From: Lutjanus erythropterus
Taxonomy: Eukaryota > Chordata > Actinopteri > Lutjaniformes > Lutjanidae
Length of the DNA: 64,000 bases
Direction of reading: 5' to 3'
NCBI GenBank assembly: GCA_020091685.1
Contig: CM034597.1
Location: 29,314,388 to 29,378,387 of the forward strand
Shown piece by piece: positions 34,546 to 48,475 of this stretch (position 1 is its first letter; every line of letters starts with the position of its first letter). The notes beneath the pieces are model-generated. The model had not been told where the DNA came from, made no database searches, and worked only from the letters and a program-made list of their open reading frames with translations. Both the position numbers and the translations under genes were made by a program.

Positions 34546-36900
34546 TTAGTTAATGTGACTGGATCTTTACATAGCAACTTATTTTATAAACAGGTGGTAT
34601 GACATTCTCACCTTTTGAATGTGCTGCTTTTATATTGTGTGTCTTGTATCTTCTCTCCTAAGTGCTGTCTACCTGTCTTCATTCTGTCTGCCTGCCTGCT
34701 TTTCTTGTCTGAACGAAACTGATAGCTCGGTTGTCTGGCCGCCTTGGGAAACACACAGGCCTCGAGATTCCCAGCAATCAGCAGAAAGGCAATGCCACAT
34801 ATTAGATCTCATTCTGGCTGCTATCCCTGTCTAGCTGTATTTCAACACAGACAGGTTATACAGGAGTAGACCAGACATGCTCCACAACAGCACTACTCAA
34901 CCTCTTGACCAGCCCAGTTCAAAAACACACACACACACACACACATACTCACACAGCTAATGGAACTGGCCATAAGCCAGGTACCTGTGATGGTCAATGC
35001 AGCTTTGTTTAGCTCCGGTGTTAAATTGATTTTTAGGTTCCAAGTCACAAGGCATTGGCAGCAAGCTGACCCTCTTCTGACAGAGAGGCAGGGGGAAAGA
35101 GGGAGGGAGACTCTACAGCATAACTTTCTCACATGCTCAGTGCTGCTTGTGAGCACAGTTTCCTCTTGTGAGTTTGTCCTCTTCAAATGAGTGTCCTTTG
35201 AAGATCGTCCTGACTCATCCGCTTTTCATTTTGTCGTTTTATATCCCACTATGTCCCCCTGCTTATCATCCTCCCTGTTTTTCCTCAGTTTCGGTCTCAT
35301 TCTAAGCTGTGATTAGAAGTTACCAGACACCAAACAGTGCATCCATCTGGTCCACACATCAACATCTGGAGAGGGCGTTGGCTGCTTTGACATGGGGGAA
35401 GAGACACACACATCTCTCACATCTTGCAGATTAATTGTGTGTTGTGTTTGTTTGCTGTATTTGTGTTTCAGTGCATCTCCCTCAAACTCTTTTTCCCCTC
35501 CCTTTCTCTCCTCCGCTAGCAGCTAATTATTGTCCCGCTTAATTACCAGTAACACAGCAGTCCAGCCTGCTTCAGCTTTAAAGAACTATTCAGTACTCCA
35601 TTCCGATACCTGATTGAACTCGGCTAAATGGAAAAGTTGTGCTGGAGAAAACGCTTTAGTCACACAACATTTTGTTTCATTTCTTTTCTAATATGTCTCT
35701 CACTGTCTGGTTACTTGAAGATAACAGACATTTGAATTTGTTTTGGGGATATCATAAAAAAATAAAAATAACAGGTTTTGAAATGGAAAAAGGCAGCAAG
35801 ACACGAGAGGAGAATTGTTCCTCGGCTTGCACACATACACATTCACCACTCTTGTTGGATCCATAAAGGCAATAAACCAATAGGAACATACACGTCTCCT
35901 GACCTTCAGCTCCAATTAGGCCCCGAGGAGAGATGGGTGAACTTTTCAACCTTACGTCTTGTCTATTGATACTCCAATAGGGTTGGTGTGAAGACAGGGG
36001 GATCGGCGAGTCAATATTCAAGTTCACTGTTGTGCAGGAGCTTAAGTTTCAGTTTCAGTCACAAAACTTTAAAAGTTTGTTGACATCTCTGAAAGGAGCC
36101 CCAAGTCCCATATGGAAGAATCTCAGTTCCATTTTCCATCCCATTCTCACAGCTGATTGAAGACCGAAGACAAAAAATAATGGAAATATAAGTCTATAAA
36201 ACTAAGGTGGATTTTCCTCTATACTGCTGGCAATGGAGTGTCTTCTAAAGATAAAACACTTAACACATAGCAGAAGAGACCATATACTGTAATATAATGG
36301 AAAGGCTGCTCTCTTAAACTTGTTGATGAAGGACACCGTGACTTCTTTTTGTTGTTCTGTGATCCAAGGCCAGTAGTACACCGGTACTGATTAACACATT
36401 TATTCCACTGACAATTCATGACATGATCAAAGGGATATAATTTCACATGAATTACTCTTTTTCACATTCACTATACAATAGATCAGCATTAAGGTCACAA
36501 CCCTAAATGGGCCATTTTTATTGGGTCGCCAAATGGCAGAATAAAATGCGTACTTCCTTAAATAGTGACATGCAGGGTGGAATGAGAGACAGAAAGCAGC
36601 TCTCAGTGATGTCAACCTTTAAATGACATTCAACACAGGGGACAAAAACTACAGCTGGGCTCAAGAAATATAACAGCCACCCTGCTAACGGTTAAATCTA
36701 TGAGACAGTACACAATTGACTGATTATACGAGCATAAACCCCATGTTCTGAACAGAACATGGAACAAACATTAACAAAAACAACATCATTTACATGTTGG
36801 AAAATAAAGACGCAAGTTTAACAGACTACAGTCTCGGCATGATGGGAAATGTGGACCGTCACTACAATATTTTAATATGAAGCCTCGTTTTGATCTGCTT
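34546..36900. other. unassigned intronic sequence with two candidate regulatory stretches
   Basis: It contains a CA run at 34925-34945. Stretches near 34690-34850 and 35500-35600 (AGCAGCTAATTATTGTCCCG, then CTTAATTACCAGTAACACAG) look unique and ATTA-rich. Frames across them are short and unlike known proteins. Confidence 0.35.
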
Positions 36901-39382
36901 CCATTTGCCCTGTGATTCTACTGTTAATACAAGCTCTTCACTTCCTGTGTTCGTTTCAAATTAAAAGCTCTTCAGTAGACAGTGCCAGTTTGATGTGAGG
37001 CAGTGAGAAACTTATCATTACAATCTGAGAATTTGATTATTGCTGTGATGTATTTTTATAATGAAAAAAAAAAACATTTAATATACAATTTAAATTCATG
37101 GGCTGTTGTGGTCTTCAGTAGTTTATAAATGTAGATTTTATGGCAATTCATGACATATTTTTTTGTAAGTCTGGGTTGCAGGGAGACACCAAAGTTCTCT
37201 TTTGAGTCTCCAATTAAAAGAGTTTGAGAATCCCTGTAGTGGACCTTTTAGGAAAAAAGAACAATCCTTAAGAAGCTTTTTTGTTGAATTTTAAAAGGTA
37301 CTCAAGTACAGATGTTTAGTATGATGTTTAAAATGAGAAATGTTCTTCCCCAGTAATCAGAAATAGTAATGTTGCAATAGCCTGGCCTTGATCTTTGCTC
37401 AGTAGTGCTGCAAGGTTGTCCTGACTGTGTGCCTGCAACTGTGAGGACATTGATTCAGCACTTGCTGGTAAATACCAGGTCACTACACCTGCACTCCATC
37501 AGGCAGGGGTCAATCACAGCCCAATGGGGAAATGATGATAGGACAGAGTCCTTCTGTGCGTGTGTGTTTATAAGTGCAACTGTGTGTTGAGCTATCAAGT
37601 ATGCTATCAGTGTCCTCAAGTCATTGATTGGTCCCCAGTGTCAAGACGCTGTCATTGATTCTTTGCCAGGTCAAAGAGGAAACTCTTAGCTCAGCAGGGG
37701 CTCTTAGGTTACCCATTTGTGCATGCATGTACACACATACCAACACGCGTGCACAGTGATGCAGAAGCACACACACAAGCCGTTTAACATTTAATGCTGT
37801 GCCCAGTGCTGCCGATAGATATGATGAACAGGAGACATGACAACACGCAAAGTAGATTAACTAGAACTCTACAGTACATAAACAGCTGGAAAATTTCAGT
37901 TACAAGTCTAGCATGTTCATTTATTTTTCATTTTACTAACAAAGTTATATAACGACATGCTAGTAGTAGTCGCCTTTATGCTACTGGCAAATACAAAAAT
38001 TACACACTGTAAATTGGTGTAATTGGTAAATAATAAGTCAGAAAAATAAGACATTTTTTGTTCTTGTAGAAGAAATAGTAATGTCTAGAATATTGACCAT
38101 GAAGACACAGGTCCTCCTCTGGAGCCAGACCTGTATCCGATGGGCCACTACCTCATGGTCACACGATCCATAGAGGGATGTAGAGAGCTGGATATGGATC
38201 TTCTGTGATGTCCACTTACCAGCAGACAAAAGCAGAAGTCTTATTGGACTGAACAGCTGGGTTAATTATACTCATGGTGTTGGCTGTAGCACTAAACATC
38301 TTCATAGGGATTGTACAGCCTCCTTTTCTGGAGGTGTTCGGGATAAGAGGCACAGGACATCGAATGGTGTGGAGATATTCACAATGATGGGGGTTATCCA
38401 GGGAATGAGAGGGTCACCTCAATGTGAATCCATGTAGCATATGTAGGGAAAGGCTCTGAGGAGTTCACATCATCTATTCTTCTTCTTCTGAGCTGTATTT
38501 TTTTGGGCAGTGAGACTTGATGGATCAAGTTACAGAGTATTCAGCTGATCACAACTAGTTGTCGACAGGTCACTGCGTGGCCAAATGGACGGTTTGGACT
38601 CAGTCAGCCCAGGGATATCTTGACTCCCCAGAGAGGTACTGTTAGCCCACAAGTACTGTGACAGATTTCTAGGTTGTGAGGTGTAAGGGAAGAAAAAGAG
38701 ATGGAGCAATAGCAGTCTTGTATGTAGCCATTGTGCTGAAAAAACAGCATGTCATGTTTTTTAAAATGGTTATTGGTCTGAGTCAGTAGGTAGTGGTCCC
38801 CCTCTCCTCAGTCCATTTTGTTTGTATTGGATCACTAACACCCTGACGTGAGTTCATAACACCTATTCAGATGCCTTCTTACTTGACTTTTTGCAAATGG
38901 ACAGGGCGACCCAGGGATTGATGAGCAGAGGATGTGTTGGGCACCTGAGCGATTGAGCCTGAGTCATTGTTCATCTTCATCTGTTAAAGAACAAATTCAG
39001 CACAGTGGCCCAGTTTATGTCCACCACTGTCATTGTGCGCTTTTGTATCCAGAGAGACCTTTCATGCCCCTCTCAAACCTCACTCACATTAATCTGCTGC
39101 ACACTTCCTCTCCAGCTCTTTTTAGCTATTCATTACTTCCCAACATGGAAGTCATACAGCAGACTTTTGGTAACCTAGGGCTTGTTGGAAAAACACCACA
39201 CATGGATGCGCAAGACCAAAAGCTCTCTTGATCTTGATTTTCAGTATGAATACAGACCGTGAAAGCAGGGCCCCATGATCCTTCTGACTTTTTGGGGTTT
39301 TAAGCAGGAGGTGACAGAAAAGTTACGTTACCACGCATTGTTAACATATTTGTTTTGAACACAGAAATGTCTCCTCCATCTC
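36901..39382. other. unassigned intronic sequence
   Basis: No element with recognisable ends. The 99-codon + frame at 38932-39231 has no recognisable domain. 38080-38230 and 38600-38900 may be old repeat DNA but could not be assigned. Confidence 0.35.
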
Positions 39383-39916
39383 TAGGGCTGCCACCGACCA
39401 AAGATTTTTCTTGTCAATTAGTAGTTGTTAGATCAAGCCATTAGTCCACTAATTGTTGCACATTTGTAGACTTATCAGCACGATGGATGATGTGTACACA
39501 AAAATAAATTGCTACATTACAAACCCGCTCCCCAACCACTTCATGCCTCTTCTGTCCCCGTGTGAACCCGCCATGTCTTCATCATCCCTGGAGTCAGTCA
39601 TGGTCAGAGCCGTTGTAAATAACCTCGGTACTGTATTCCCTCTTGTCTGAGCGGTCTATATAAGTTTCAGAAGCTTGGTCCCATTCTAATAGGACTGCTA
39701 ACTGAGCAGATATGGTGACTTTAGGATTGCAAGAGAGAAAAGTCTGTGATACAACAATCCCCGAGGCCTAAGGCAAGAGCTGCAGCTTCCAAAAGGAGTT
39801 TGTGGTGTTTTTTTTTTTTTGTTTGTTTTTTTTTTGTTCACTGATAAATGAAGACTGGTTGACTAAGACTCTTCCCCCGGACTAACCGTTCACTTGACTA
39901 TTAGGCCGCAGTCCTA
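39383..39916. mobile_element. hAT-like MITE (TAGGGCTGCCACCGAC type)
   Basis: The left end is TAGGGCTGCCACCGAC, followed by CAAAGATTTTTCTTGTCAAT and AAGCCATTAGTCCACTAATT. The right part is TTGACTAAGACTCTTCCCCC, with CTTGACTATTAGGCCGCAGTCCTA at the end. This is the typical layout of a teleost hAT MITE with GACTA-rich subterminal repeats. The interior has T-runs near 39808-39834. Flanking octamers do not match, so the target duplication is lost or the edges are off by a few bases. Confidence 0.7.
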
Positions 39917-42059
39917 GTTATGCTTATGCTGCAAGGAGATTACTTTTACTGTTTTTTTTCTTTAGCTAACATACATCTACATGTTGTCCATAGCTTCTCT
40001 AAATAAGCGAGAAGCAATTTGTTCTCCAGTTGGGTGTCACAGGCAGTAATGTAGTTGTCAAACTTCCACACTGTCACCCGAACATTGATAAAACACTGAC
40101 ATTACTGAGGCCACACCCAAGGCCACCACAGTCTCAGAGTTTGCACTAATGGGACATTTTGTTATCATCTGGTTGACAACACTCGCTGGGCTATTATTAG
40201 CCCGCTGCATCAAGTTATTGTCTTCAAGCTGGAAGTTTGAGTGTTGGAAAAGATACAAGTGGGGTGCCATGGTCAGACAGCTTAGGCCCATGGGGTGCTT
40301 GTTCAAAAAGCAGGCAACTTGACAGACTGCCTGACAGAAAGATGGAGGAAGGGGTCCTCAAAGCCAGCTTAGCTGCTCATTTAATTGGTCGTCATGAATA
40401 TTTAATGACATCAAGATGGAACTGAATGATGTTTTTTAACTGCTATAAGAAAAGGTGATGGCATGGCATGTCTGTTTGACTGTATGCATACAGTATGTGT
40501 GCGTTTGACTGCATGCTTGCATATTCATGCATCAGCATCAGCTACATGTATTATCTGTACATGCCTGCTGTTGTGCACATTATCAGATTACTGCAGTCCA
40601 CACAGTGGTAGAGGGAGTGCAATAAAGGCAACAGCAGGGAGGACTGTGTGCCCTGTGCAGGTGGCCGTGGTTGTCCTCTCCCGCCGCTCAACGGGAAACT
40701 GCTCTCCGCTCTCAGAAGGAATAAATCTTTTATTTGGTTTGTTGTATTTTTAACCAAGGGCTCCTGGTCACGCAACAAAGCCTTGCTCTCCATCCCCTCT
40801 GCTCCCATCCCCTCTCTCCTCCTTCTGTCAGTGCCACAACACACAGTACCTTACACTGTCATGCAAGTGAAGACACGATCACATTTCTACTGGCGAGTAG
40901 CCATTTTCATACAGAAACAAACTACCGGGGACAAGTTGTTTTTCTATTTTCAGTGGTTGTTCATTCTTTGGCCAAGTCCAACAGACATTAATCTCTAGGG
41001 GTAATATTTGTTGAGCTAAATTTTTACCTAATAAAGATATTATTGTGTGTATATACAGTACATGTATGTGTCAATCTTGAATTATTACACTGTGTTGTTT
41101 TAGGAAGCCTTACATCCTCAACACCTGTATTCCTCTGACATGACTTGATCTTAGCTGGCCAGACAGCCACGCCCAAACATAACCTAAAAAGCTCATCCCA
41201 TTAGCTCATTCTTACCTCACCTCCCCTCTTTGTTACCAAGGGGCAGTGACGCAGTTAGACACACAGACTGGGGTGCTACAGAAGAGTCCTGGCATTGTGT
41301 GTGTGTGTGGTGAGGTTTTAGCTGTGTGAGCTTATACACAGAAGTGAAAGAAGTGACTCAGACGAGATGAGGTAGACAGCAGAGATGAGATGAGAGGACC
41401 AGAGGAAGATAGAAGATGAGTCAGGCTGTTGACAATGATTCTCTCACTCACAACCCCATCAACAGTCGACCCTTGGCCAGACCCTGGATATGTGATAGGA
41501 GGGTGTTTGTGTATGTGTGTGTGTGTGAGTGTGTTTATGGTTCACGGGGGACAGCAGTGGGAGTGGATCCAGATGTGCTTGTTTCCTGTATGTGACCTCA
41601 TCAAGAGAGCAGGAGGGTTAAAACAGGATCACAGCACAGAACAATAATTAATGCACTCAGCAAGCCATAGTGTCAACATTGTATTTAGACAAAATATGAC
41701 AGTAAACCAAAATACTCATATTAGGCAATGTTCATTCCATAAAGCAGCTATAAAATTATTATTTATATAATGAATCATACCACAACTTGTATGTGAAAGA
41801 GGCCGCTAGTAGTGACAGACAGAAAATTACCACCCTACTCTGCTTGTCCCCTCAACTCTGTGTGTTTCAGTGCCTTTCAGCTCATTGTGTTGGTGTTTCA
41901 TTTGGCAACATTAACTGTTCTGGTTCACTCTCACTGCTCTCACAGTGTCGTTTTTAGTCGTAGCAGGCAGCTGTTATCAGCAAAAAAAAAATCTCTAAAA
42001 ACCCACTGTACACTTGTCACCCATCACCAACAGCAGGCTGACACAGTGAGTGACTAGCT
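39917..42059. other. unassigned intronic sequence
   Basis: Short TG runs occur at 41296-41309 and 41510-41534. Overlapping frames of 82-116 codons at 40058-40998 have biased composition and no recognisable domain. Confidence 0.38.
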
Positions 42060-42270
42060 TGTGAACATTTAACAGTTAAAGAGCCAGATTTTTAATCCAG
42101 GAGTTGGTGGAGAGCAAAACAGAGCTAAAAGGAAATAAATATTGGGCTGACATCTGTTGGTGGCCAGACTCCAGGTTGTCTCCAAATGAATGCTAATGTT
42201 GCTAATGTTCTGGCTGTGTAAATAGACAACTGTTTAACAAACAACAGCAAATTTGTCACAGAGCCATGCT
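42060..42270. repeat. fish interspersed repeat fragment (class unresolved)
   Basis: The run CATTTAACAGTTAAAGAGCC, GTTGGTGGAGAGCAAAACAG, TGTTGGTGGCCAGACTCCAG, CCAAATGAATGCTAATGTTG and GTGTAAATAGACAACTGTTT fits a common non-coding teleost repeat that I recognise by pattern. Confidence 0.5.
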
Positions 42271-42489
42271 AACCTATCTCAGATCCAAGGCTGCAACTGA
42301 CAAATGTCCAGCCGCAGGAAAATGAGTGACTCAGGCTGCACAAGTGACGGGATATCAGAGAGCGTTGTGCCTACATCTTACAGAGACCTGATCCGCAGCA
42401 ACATCCCCAATCAAGCTCTTGCAATTGACAAGTGGGTTGTGCTCTGAGCCAACAGGATTCAACCACTGACATATATAGAGATAGACAGA

Positions 42490-42870
42490 ATAACTGCTGC
42501 CCAAAAGTGAAGGCAAAGGCAATCTCGATTGCCCCCTGGTGGCTGGCTGCAGTATAGATTATAAATCCTGTTCCCTCCGTGTTAATAGATATGAGCCAAA
42601 ATAATATATCAAAATAGATTCTTTGACATGGTTTCTTTCATTTTAGGTAGTTTTATCACACTTCGACTTCAAGTGTTATTTTTTCTGATCAGTTTGGTTT
42701 TGATTAGTTATTTAGTGCTATAAAGAGCGGGTTTTATGCCATGATTGACAGCTGAGTTCTGCTCGTGATTGAGTCAGCAGGCTGTATGGGCGGGGACTCG
42801 AAAGCAAGGCTTCAACCCTGATCACTATTGTGGAGAGTCTCACTCTAAATGATGTCCCCAGCACAAGACG
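42490..42870. repeat. fish interspersed repeat (class unresolved)
   Basis: ATTGCCCCCTGGTGGCTGGC, TTTCATTTTAGGTAGTTTTA, GTTTTATGCCATGATTGACA, TATGGGCGGGGACTCGAAAG and CAAGGCTTC occur in the order of a very common teleost repeat. It lacks coding capacity and its termini are not resolved. Confidence 0.6.
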
Positions 42871-43020
42871 GCAGCGCTGGTATCCGGAAGAATTTTACTT
42901 CGTTTTTACAGTTTTTAATGTCAGTTATATTATTATCACTTTCCTTTTGCTGCTGTTTAAATTACTATTTTCATTTTGTTCTGCATCCCTGTGTTTTATA
43001 ATGACAAATGACCTTGATAC

Positions 43021-43100
43021 CTTGATACCACTACTACAACTTCTACTACCACTAATACTCCTACTATTACTGCTACTACTACCACTAATAATAATAATAT
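43021..43100. repeat. imperfect trinucleotide repeat (CTA/CTN)n
   Basis: Runs of CTACTA, ACTACC and ATA triplets create a Leu/Ile-rich + frame and a Ser-rich minus frame, neither of which is a gene. Confidence 0.85.
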
Positions 43101-43419
43101 GGATTGTCTGTAAGTAAACCTTACCACACAATATATTTTCCTGCTAATGGAGGTTCACTTTGGCAGAATTCTCATCCCACATCAAATTATTTCATAAAAA
43201 ACTGAAGACTGTGCACATAGTTGGATGGTGGCTGTGTAATTTAGCCATATTGGCTTTAAATTAATTTGAAATGAGCTACTAAATGATGGCTAGGATTTTA
43301 GTTACTCCCCCCCTCCTCTCCCCGAAGGCTCCTCTGCCTCTTCTCTCTTTCTTACTTCCTCAGTCTCTCTTTTCTCTGTGATAACAATCAGCAAATATGA
43401 AAAGTAAATTCTGGAGGAA

Positions 43420-43640
43420 ATGTTGGCAAATGGGTTTTGGGTAGATTGTGCATGAATATTTAATTTAGTCATAAAGTAGGGGTTTAGTACATTAATGGCT
43501 TTTCCACTGCTGTCACTCCATTTGACCCTCCCCCCTCCGCCACCCACCCAGATTAGGATGGTGGCAGTGTGCTATCTGGTCTGCTGATTGGTTCTGTTAA
43601 TGACCGTATTTATACTGATTAGAATATTATAGATTTCTTT
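43420..43640. other. candidate conserved non-coding element
   Basis: Unique-looking sequence with CATGAATATTTAATTTAGTC (about 43451-43470), TACATTAATGGCTTTTCCAC and CTGATTGGTTCTGTTAATGA. It is flanked by purine/pyrimidine tracts. Regulatory function is inference. Confidence 0.3.
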
Positions 43641-46600
43641 AGGGGGATGGGGGTTGTCAGACTCATATTAGAAGCCTATTTATTAAATAAGAAAATGCTT
43701 TAATGTTTGTAATATTCAAGAGAGACTAATAGAAACTAATAACAAGAGAATCTGATAAAGACATTTATAGAGAAACTGAGTAGTTTGTCTTTTAGTCAGA
43801 ATATCAATTTTACATTGCTTTGAAGTCTTTGCAAAATTGCATCTTTCCACTTATGGAGCTAAAGATCGAATTTTATCACGACCTGCACTCATAAAACATC
43901 TAAGAATAGAAGCACTGATGCAAGCGTCTTGGTCAGCTTTCATGCCTAGAAAAATAAAACTTAATTATGTTCTCATATAACACCGTAGCTATTTTAAGAT
44001 GATTCGGGACTCCAGTCCCTCGGTCCATATCACTGTTGTTTACTGTGCTCCTGGTTGCAGAGCCCCAGAGTCCACGCTGGCTGGCTAGACCACTGCGACA
44101 GCTGGAGTGGCCGTCACCTCTGGCTCCCAACTGTTTCCTTGTTTTCTGACCTAATAACACTTTAACTGGCAGGTCCAGTCTAGATTCACCTGTGGTAAAC
44201 ATCTGTGTACTGAGCCAGACAGGTTTTTGCAAATAATGATTTAACCCTCTTGGAGTTCTATACAAGCGTGGCTGCACTGCATCAGGTCGGTCCAATTAGT
44301 ATCTGTTAAGCTGTCAACCATAAAGAAGTATGTTTGTGCCTCACAAGGATGGACACAAATACATCAGAAAGTGTCTTATTACAAATTGCAAATAATTTCT
44401 CATCAAACATATCAAATAAGATACAAAATACTGGCATGGAAAATGTATTTACTTGAAATGCAAGTAATGTGTAATCATCAAACCAAATCATCATACAAAA
44501 ATACATTCCATACAATCTATTGATATCATATTTTAGGCAATAATAATAGCCTCAACATGGGTCAGACCATAACTCCCCTACATCAGGGATGTGTAAGGAG
44601 AACTGGATACAGTGTTAGAGGCGGGGCTAACTTTTGCTAACATTAGCTGACTTAGGATGTGATCTTATATGTTGCTTTCATATGAGAAGGACACTGACAT
44701 GGTGCTCAGCTGTTATTGGAGCACAGAGCAAAAAGGAGCAGGACTCAGGAAGGGTCAGTTGTCTTACTGTTTTTTGTTTGGTTTTTTTTGTTTGTTTTTT
44801 TTCCTACAGTTTAAACCTGGGGATAAAAATGTGCCTTATTTGAGAATAAAATTAAATTAAGCAATCTGTTTTTAATTATTTCAAATACACAAATACAGGC
44901 TTTTATTTTCTGCCCAGCAAAATACAAATGATAAAATATTCAGAGTAATCAAATGCATATTTTAAAAATTCCCTCCAGTAAAAATGATGCTTTTAACCTT
45001 GTTAACATGTCCATGTGGTGTTTTTCATGTGCTAAAAGACATATCAGGAGTGAAATAAGCAGTAAACACCATATCTGAGCATTTCTTGCTTTGAAACTGC
45101 AGTGAACACGGGCGGTCTCATAGAAACTGATTCAGTCAGGCTGGATATATGACATCATAATCTTAAAGAACCAATCCTGTTAATCGAGGCACTGGAAAAA
45201 CAACAACAACAAAGCAATAACACAAGTTATTACTTCATGCAGAACATTTTATATTGTTTTAAACAGAGTTTGAACACATTTCATTGAAGTACTGCCCACC
45301 TCTGGGCACTAAAATACCAAAAGACATTGACAATCTTTTTATTTCCCCATGTACTGAACTCCACCAACCTGGTAGTGAGTATACAAGCATGAAATCAATC
45401 AATCATTTAGTCAATAATAAATACCCAGTGCAGTTGGCTTAATCTGTCACAGTGTGTGTTGTGTCATTATGGCGGTGAGAGGGCAGTGGCCAGCCACTCT
45501 GAGGCTGGCTTCGACCAGGGTGTGATCCCTCAGCTCTTGGCTGTGTTTGATAAAGATTAATTCAATCCTATTTTCTGCCCTGAAATGCTTTTGCTAATGT
45601 AATTCTCTCTGTGTCAGATTCCCGGCTCTCTCTCTCTCAGTGCGTGTGTGTGTGTCTGTCTGTCTCTCGCTCCCTCCTAAGGAACACTAAGCACCTTATC
45701 CATGTTAAGGACTAACAAAAGCAGCAGGAAGGGAGAGCAGTGGTAGTGTGTTGTAATTCTCCACCACAGATTCATTATCTGTGTATAAGTACTGGCAGGC
45801 TGAACACCGCTCACACTTTTCATCTGCCGGTTACAGATTGCGTGAGTGTTTGCATCAGTGTGTGTGATTGTGTGTATATAAAAAATGAGTTGTGAGGATT
45901 CTGAGAAAAGATTTTAGGTTTAGAAGTTCCTTGGTATGTTCTGTGCACAAACGTATGTTTCATGATTCCATACATCTACTGTGATTCATATTCATACAAT
46001 CATATTAATATCATTAAAATCATATTAAAATTCATTCAACCTTTATTTACTTCTTTCTTTTTTCCTCTTTTCCTCTTTATTTACTTCTTACTTTTTTCAA
46101 ATGATGCTTTAGTATCGAGTCCATCATGATTTCACTTGCAGACAGCTGGAGAGCCAGTAGAGGGTGCTGCACAATCCAAGGGATAATTTAATCAACCTCT
46201 CTGCTAATACAGACTTCCATTTCATAGGAAGGTTGGGCAAGACAGATTGATCTGTATTTGTTTTCATTACGTACAAGTGCTATTTATTATCATTTAGTAG
46301 CAGCGCAAAGTTTATTTATGTTGCATGCAGTGTAATTCACTAGAGATGGAAAACACAGAGAAACACAAGGCAAAAGTAAAAACATTAAAAACAAAATCTG
46401 AAAAAAAGAGATTAAAGAGACATTTAAACCTAATCATGACAATTAAAACAGAATAAAAGAGTTGAAAAGATGTGCACTGTTTCAGTCACTTTCCAGAGTG
46501 GATTTCATCCTTTCAGTTTAGTTTTTTTATTGTGTAAAACTGTGTGGTTTTAGTTTAGTTTTTATTAGTTTCAGGCAAGATATAAGGAGCTCAGAACAGG

Positions 46601-47265
46601 CATTACAATACAAATCTTCACTCTGTGAAGGCAAATGACTCACAGTCATGTAGACATCCCAGTCTCAATAAACTTTAACTAGGTTTTTTCCCACCTAGTT
46701 TTATTTTTTTTAGATAATATAATAACTTTTCTACAGACAGAGTAGGAATTGCTGAAGAAATCTCACTGTGCATGCTGTGTTTCTACTGTACACAACCATA
46801 TGTGACATAGTATTTTCTTGTAGCTAATAGTTCTAATCAGAGCTTTATCCCCTGTACAGCCGCAGTGAGAAGAGCAAGAGGTGTAAATGTTTCTCTGATG
46901 TTATTGATTCCTGCTGTGACTCCATATCCGACTGTAGAGAGTCAGTGGTGTCCACGGGTCGTAGAGACAGGGTGTGTGTAGATGTGAGTGTGAGGCTTGT
47001 AGGTTGTGGGTGGAGGCTATGTAATCTGTGTGTGTGTGAGAGAGTGTGTGAATAATGGTGGTGGTCCTTTATGATCTCAGCCTGCTCTCCTGTTGCTCTG
47101 TGTCTCATGTTGTCACAGTGACCTCTGCTGCTTACATGGTCACTCACCCCATCATCCACACCTCCTCCACCACACACACTGAACCACAGCCACATCTTTA
47201 CCGCTAACCTGCAGCCAGCCATACTCTACTGGTATATATATTTTTACTCAAGGCAAAATAAAATA
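43641..47265. other. unassigned intronic sequence
   Basis: The segment 44585-44860 resembles a known fish repeat by its GGATGTGTAAGGAGAACTGG start, but I could not assign its ends. The 125-codon minus frame at 46845-47222 is His/Thr/Ser-rich and antisense to TG-type repeats; it is unlikely to be coding. Confidence 0.35.
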
Positions 47266-47269
47266 AGCA

Positions 47270-47460
47270 AATGAATCAACTTATCTAACACTCCAGCTTC
47301 CCAAACTCAAAATCGTGCTGTGTCTTTTCTGGGCTCTCTATGCTGGAATGACCTTCCTTCAATCACAGCACAAACATCTTTTACCATTTTCTGTACTTGA
47401 CTGAAGTCTCATCTCTCCAATAAGGCCCTCATACCACCCTCTCTGCACTGAGCAGTATCA
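47270..47460 (+). mobile_element. small LINE C-terminal remnant (L2-like)
   Basis: In one frame GCTGGAATGACCTTCCTTCA reads CWNDLPS, and farther on LKSHLSNKAL. This is the LWNxLP ... LKTHLF pattern at the end of L2-like LINE reverse transcriptase proteins. It is short and broken, so the clade is tentative. Confidence 0.5.
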
Positions 47461-47810
47461 CCACCGCATCTTTTTCATCAACTTGCAATAATTTACTTAG
47501 GAAATGCATTATCTCATTAGCTTTTTAAATTTAATTTTCCTCCCGAGCTCTTTGCTCTGTCAGATATTTTGGTCTGTATTCTTTTTCGGTTTACTTTTTA
47601 TTTTTACATTTACAAAGTACACTGTTGTATTTTGTAGTTCTTGTCTTTCCTCTTGTTTCTGCTTGTTCACTTCCTGTGTTTTTACCTCCTTTTTGATTTC
47701 TGATTAGCTCCACCTGCCCTTAAATACACAGTATTTAGTGTGTGTTACCTCTCTCTGTGTCAGGTCTCTGTCTGATCTCTGCTGTTCCTCATGTTTCTGC
47801 TTTTCACCAG

Positions 47811-48475
47811 GAACGATAACTAAAAATATCTATAAACATATCATTTTAGAAAGCGTTCTAACTGAGGTGGATGGTGGGATCCACTCTACAACTTAAACTG
47901 CAACAGCCCTGGTGAATGGTTTTATGGGGTCTCTGTTGGGTTTGTGTGATCCTTATTGATGTTGCAGAAGAGGGACCACATCTGGACAAAAATCCTCAGG
48001 AGCAAGACAAAAAAAAAACTAAAAAAGACTGCACACTGCTAGGCTCCAAATAAATATTTTAAACTGTCTTAGAGGGCACTGTGTTTAAAATGTTTCGATC
48101 TACAAGATCTTTCTCAGATGTTGTTACTGATATTCTCTGTGATGGTCGCCAGGATACCTTCAAACTGATGTTGCATACAAAAGCATGAATAAAATTTGTC
48201 TTCAAAAAACAACAACTCTTGTAAGCGCTGGACTTCTGCAACTTCTCTTGTCTTTCGAGAAAACCGTGAACTCATATCCACCTGGTTTTCTCTTTGTTTC
48301 TTGTTGCATCATACAGTAGTAACAGGTCATCAATATCCATTTTCCTAAACTGGACAGCTGGCGCGAGCAGCACGCGCTTGTCGCCACTGTTTACAGAACA
48401 TTATCATTCATCAGTGTGGACGCTCACATCGTTATCATTATCGTTATTGTTATAGTTGTCGTACTTGGTGTGGAC
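47811..48475. mobile_element. MITE-like element with imperfect inverted arms
   Basis: The left arm has AACGATAACTAAAAATATCT and AAAGCGTTCTAACTGAGGTG. The right arm, reverse complemented, has ACGACAACTATAACAATAAC, GATAATGATAACGATGTGAG and CGTCCACACTGATGAATGAT. The two arms share the plan of a teleost element rich in CGATAAC repeats. A separate sequence may be nested between 47930 and 48240. Confidence 0.55.

Noticed and set aside
46845..47222. 125-codon minus frame starting MAGCRLAVKM
   Set aside because: Composition is His/Ser/Thr-rich from TG-type repeats, and I see no homology or splice partner.
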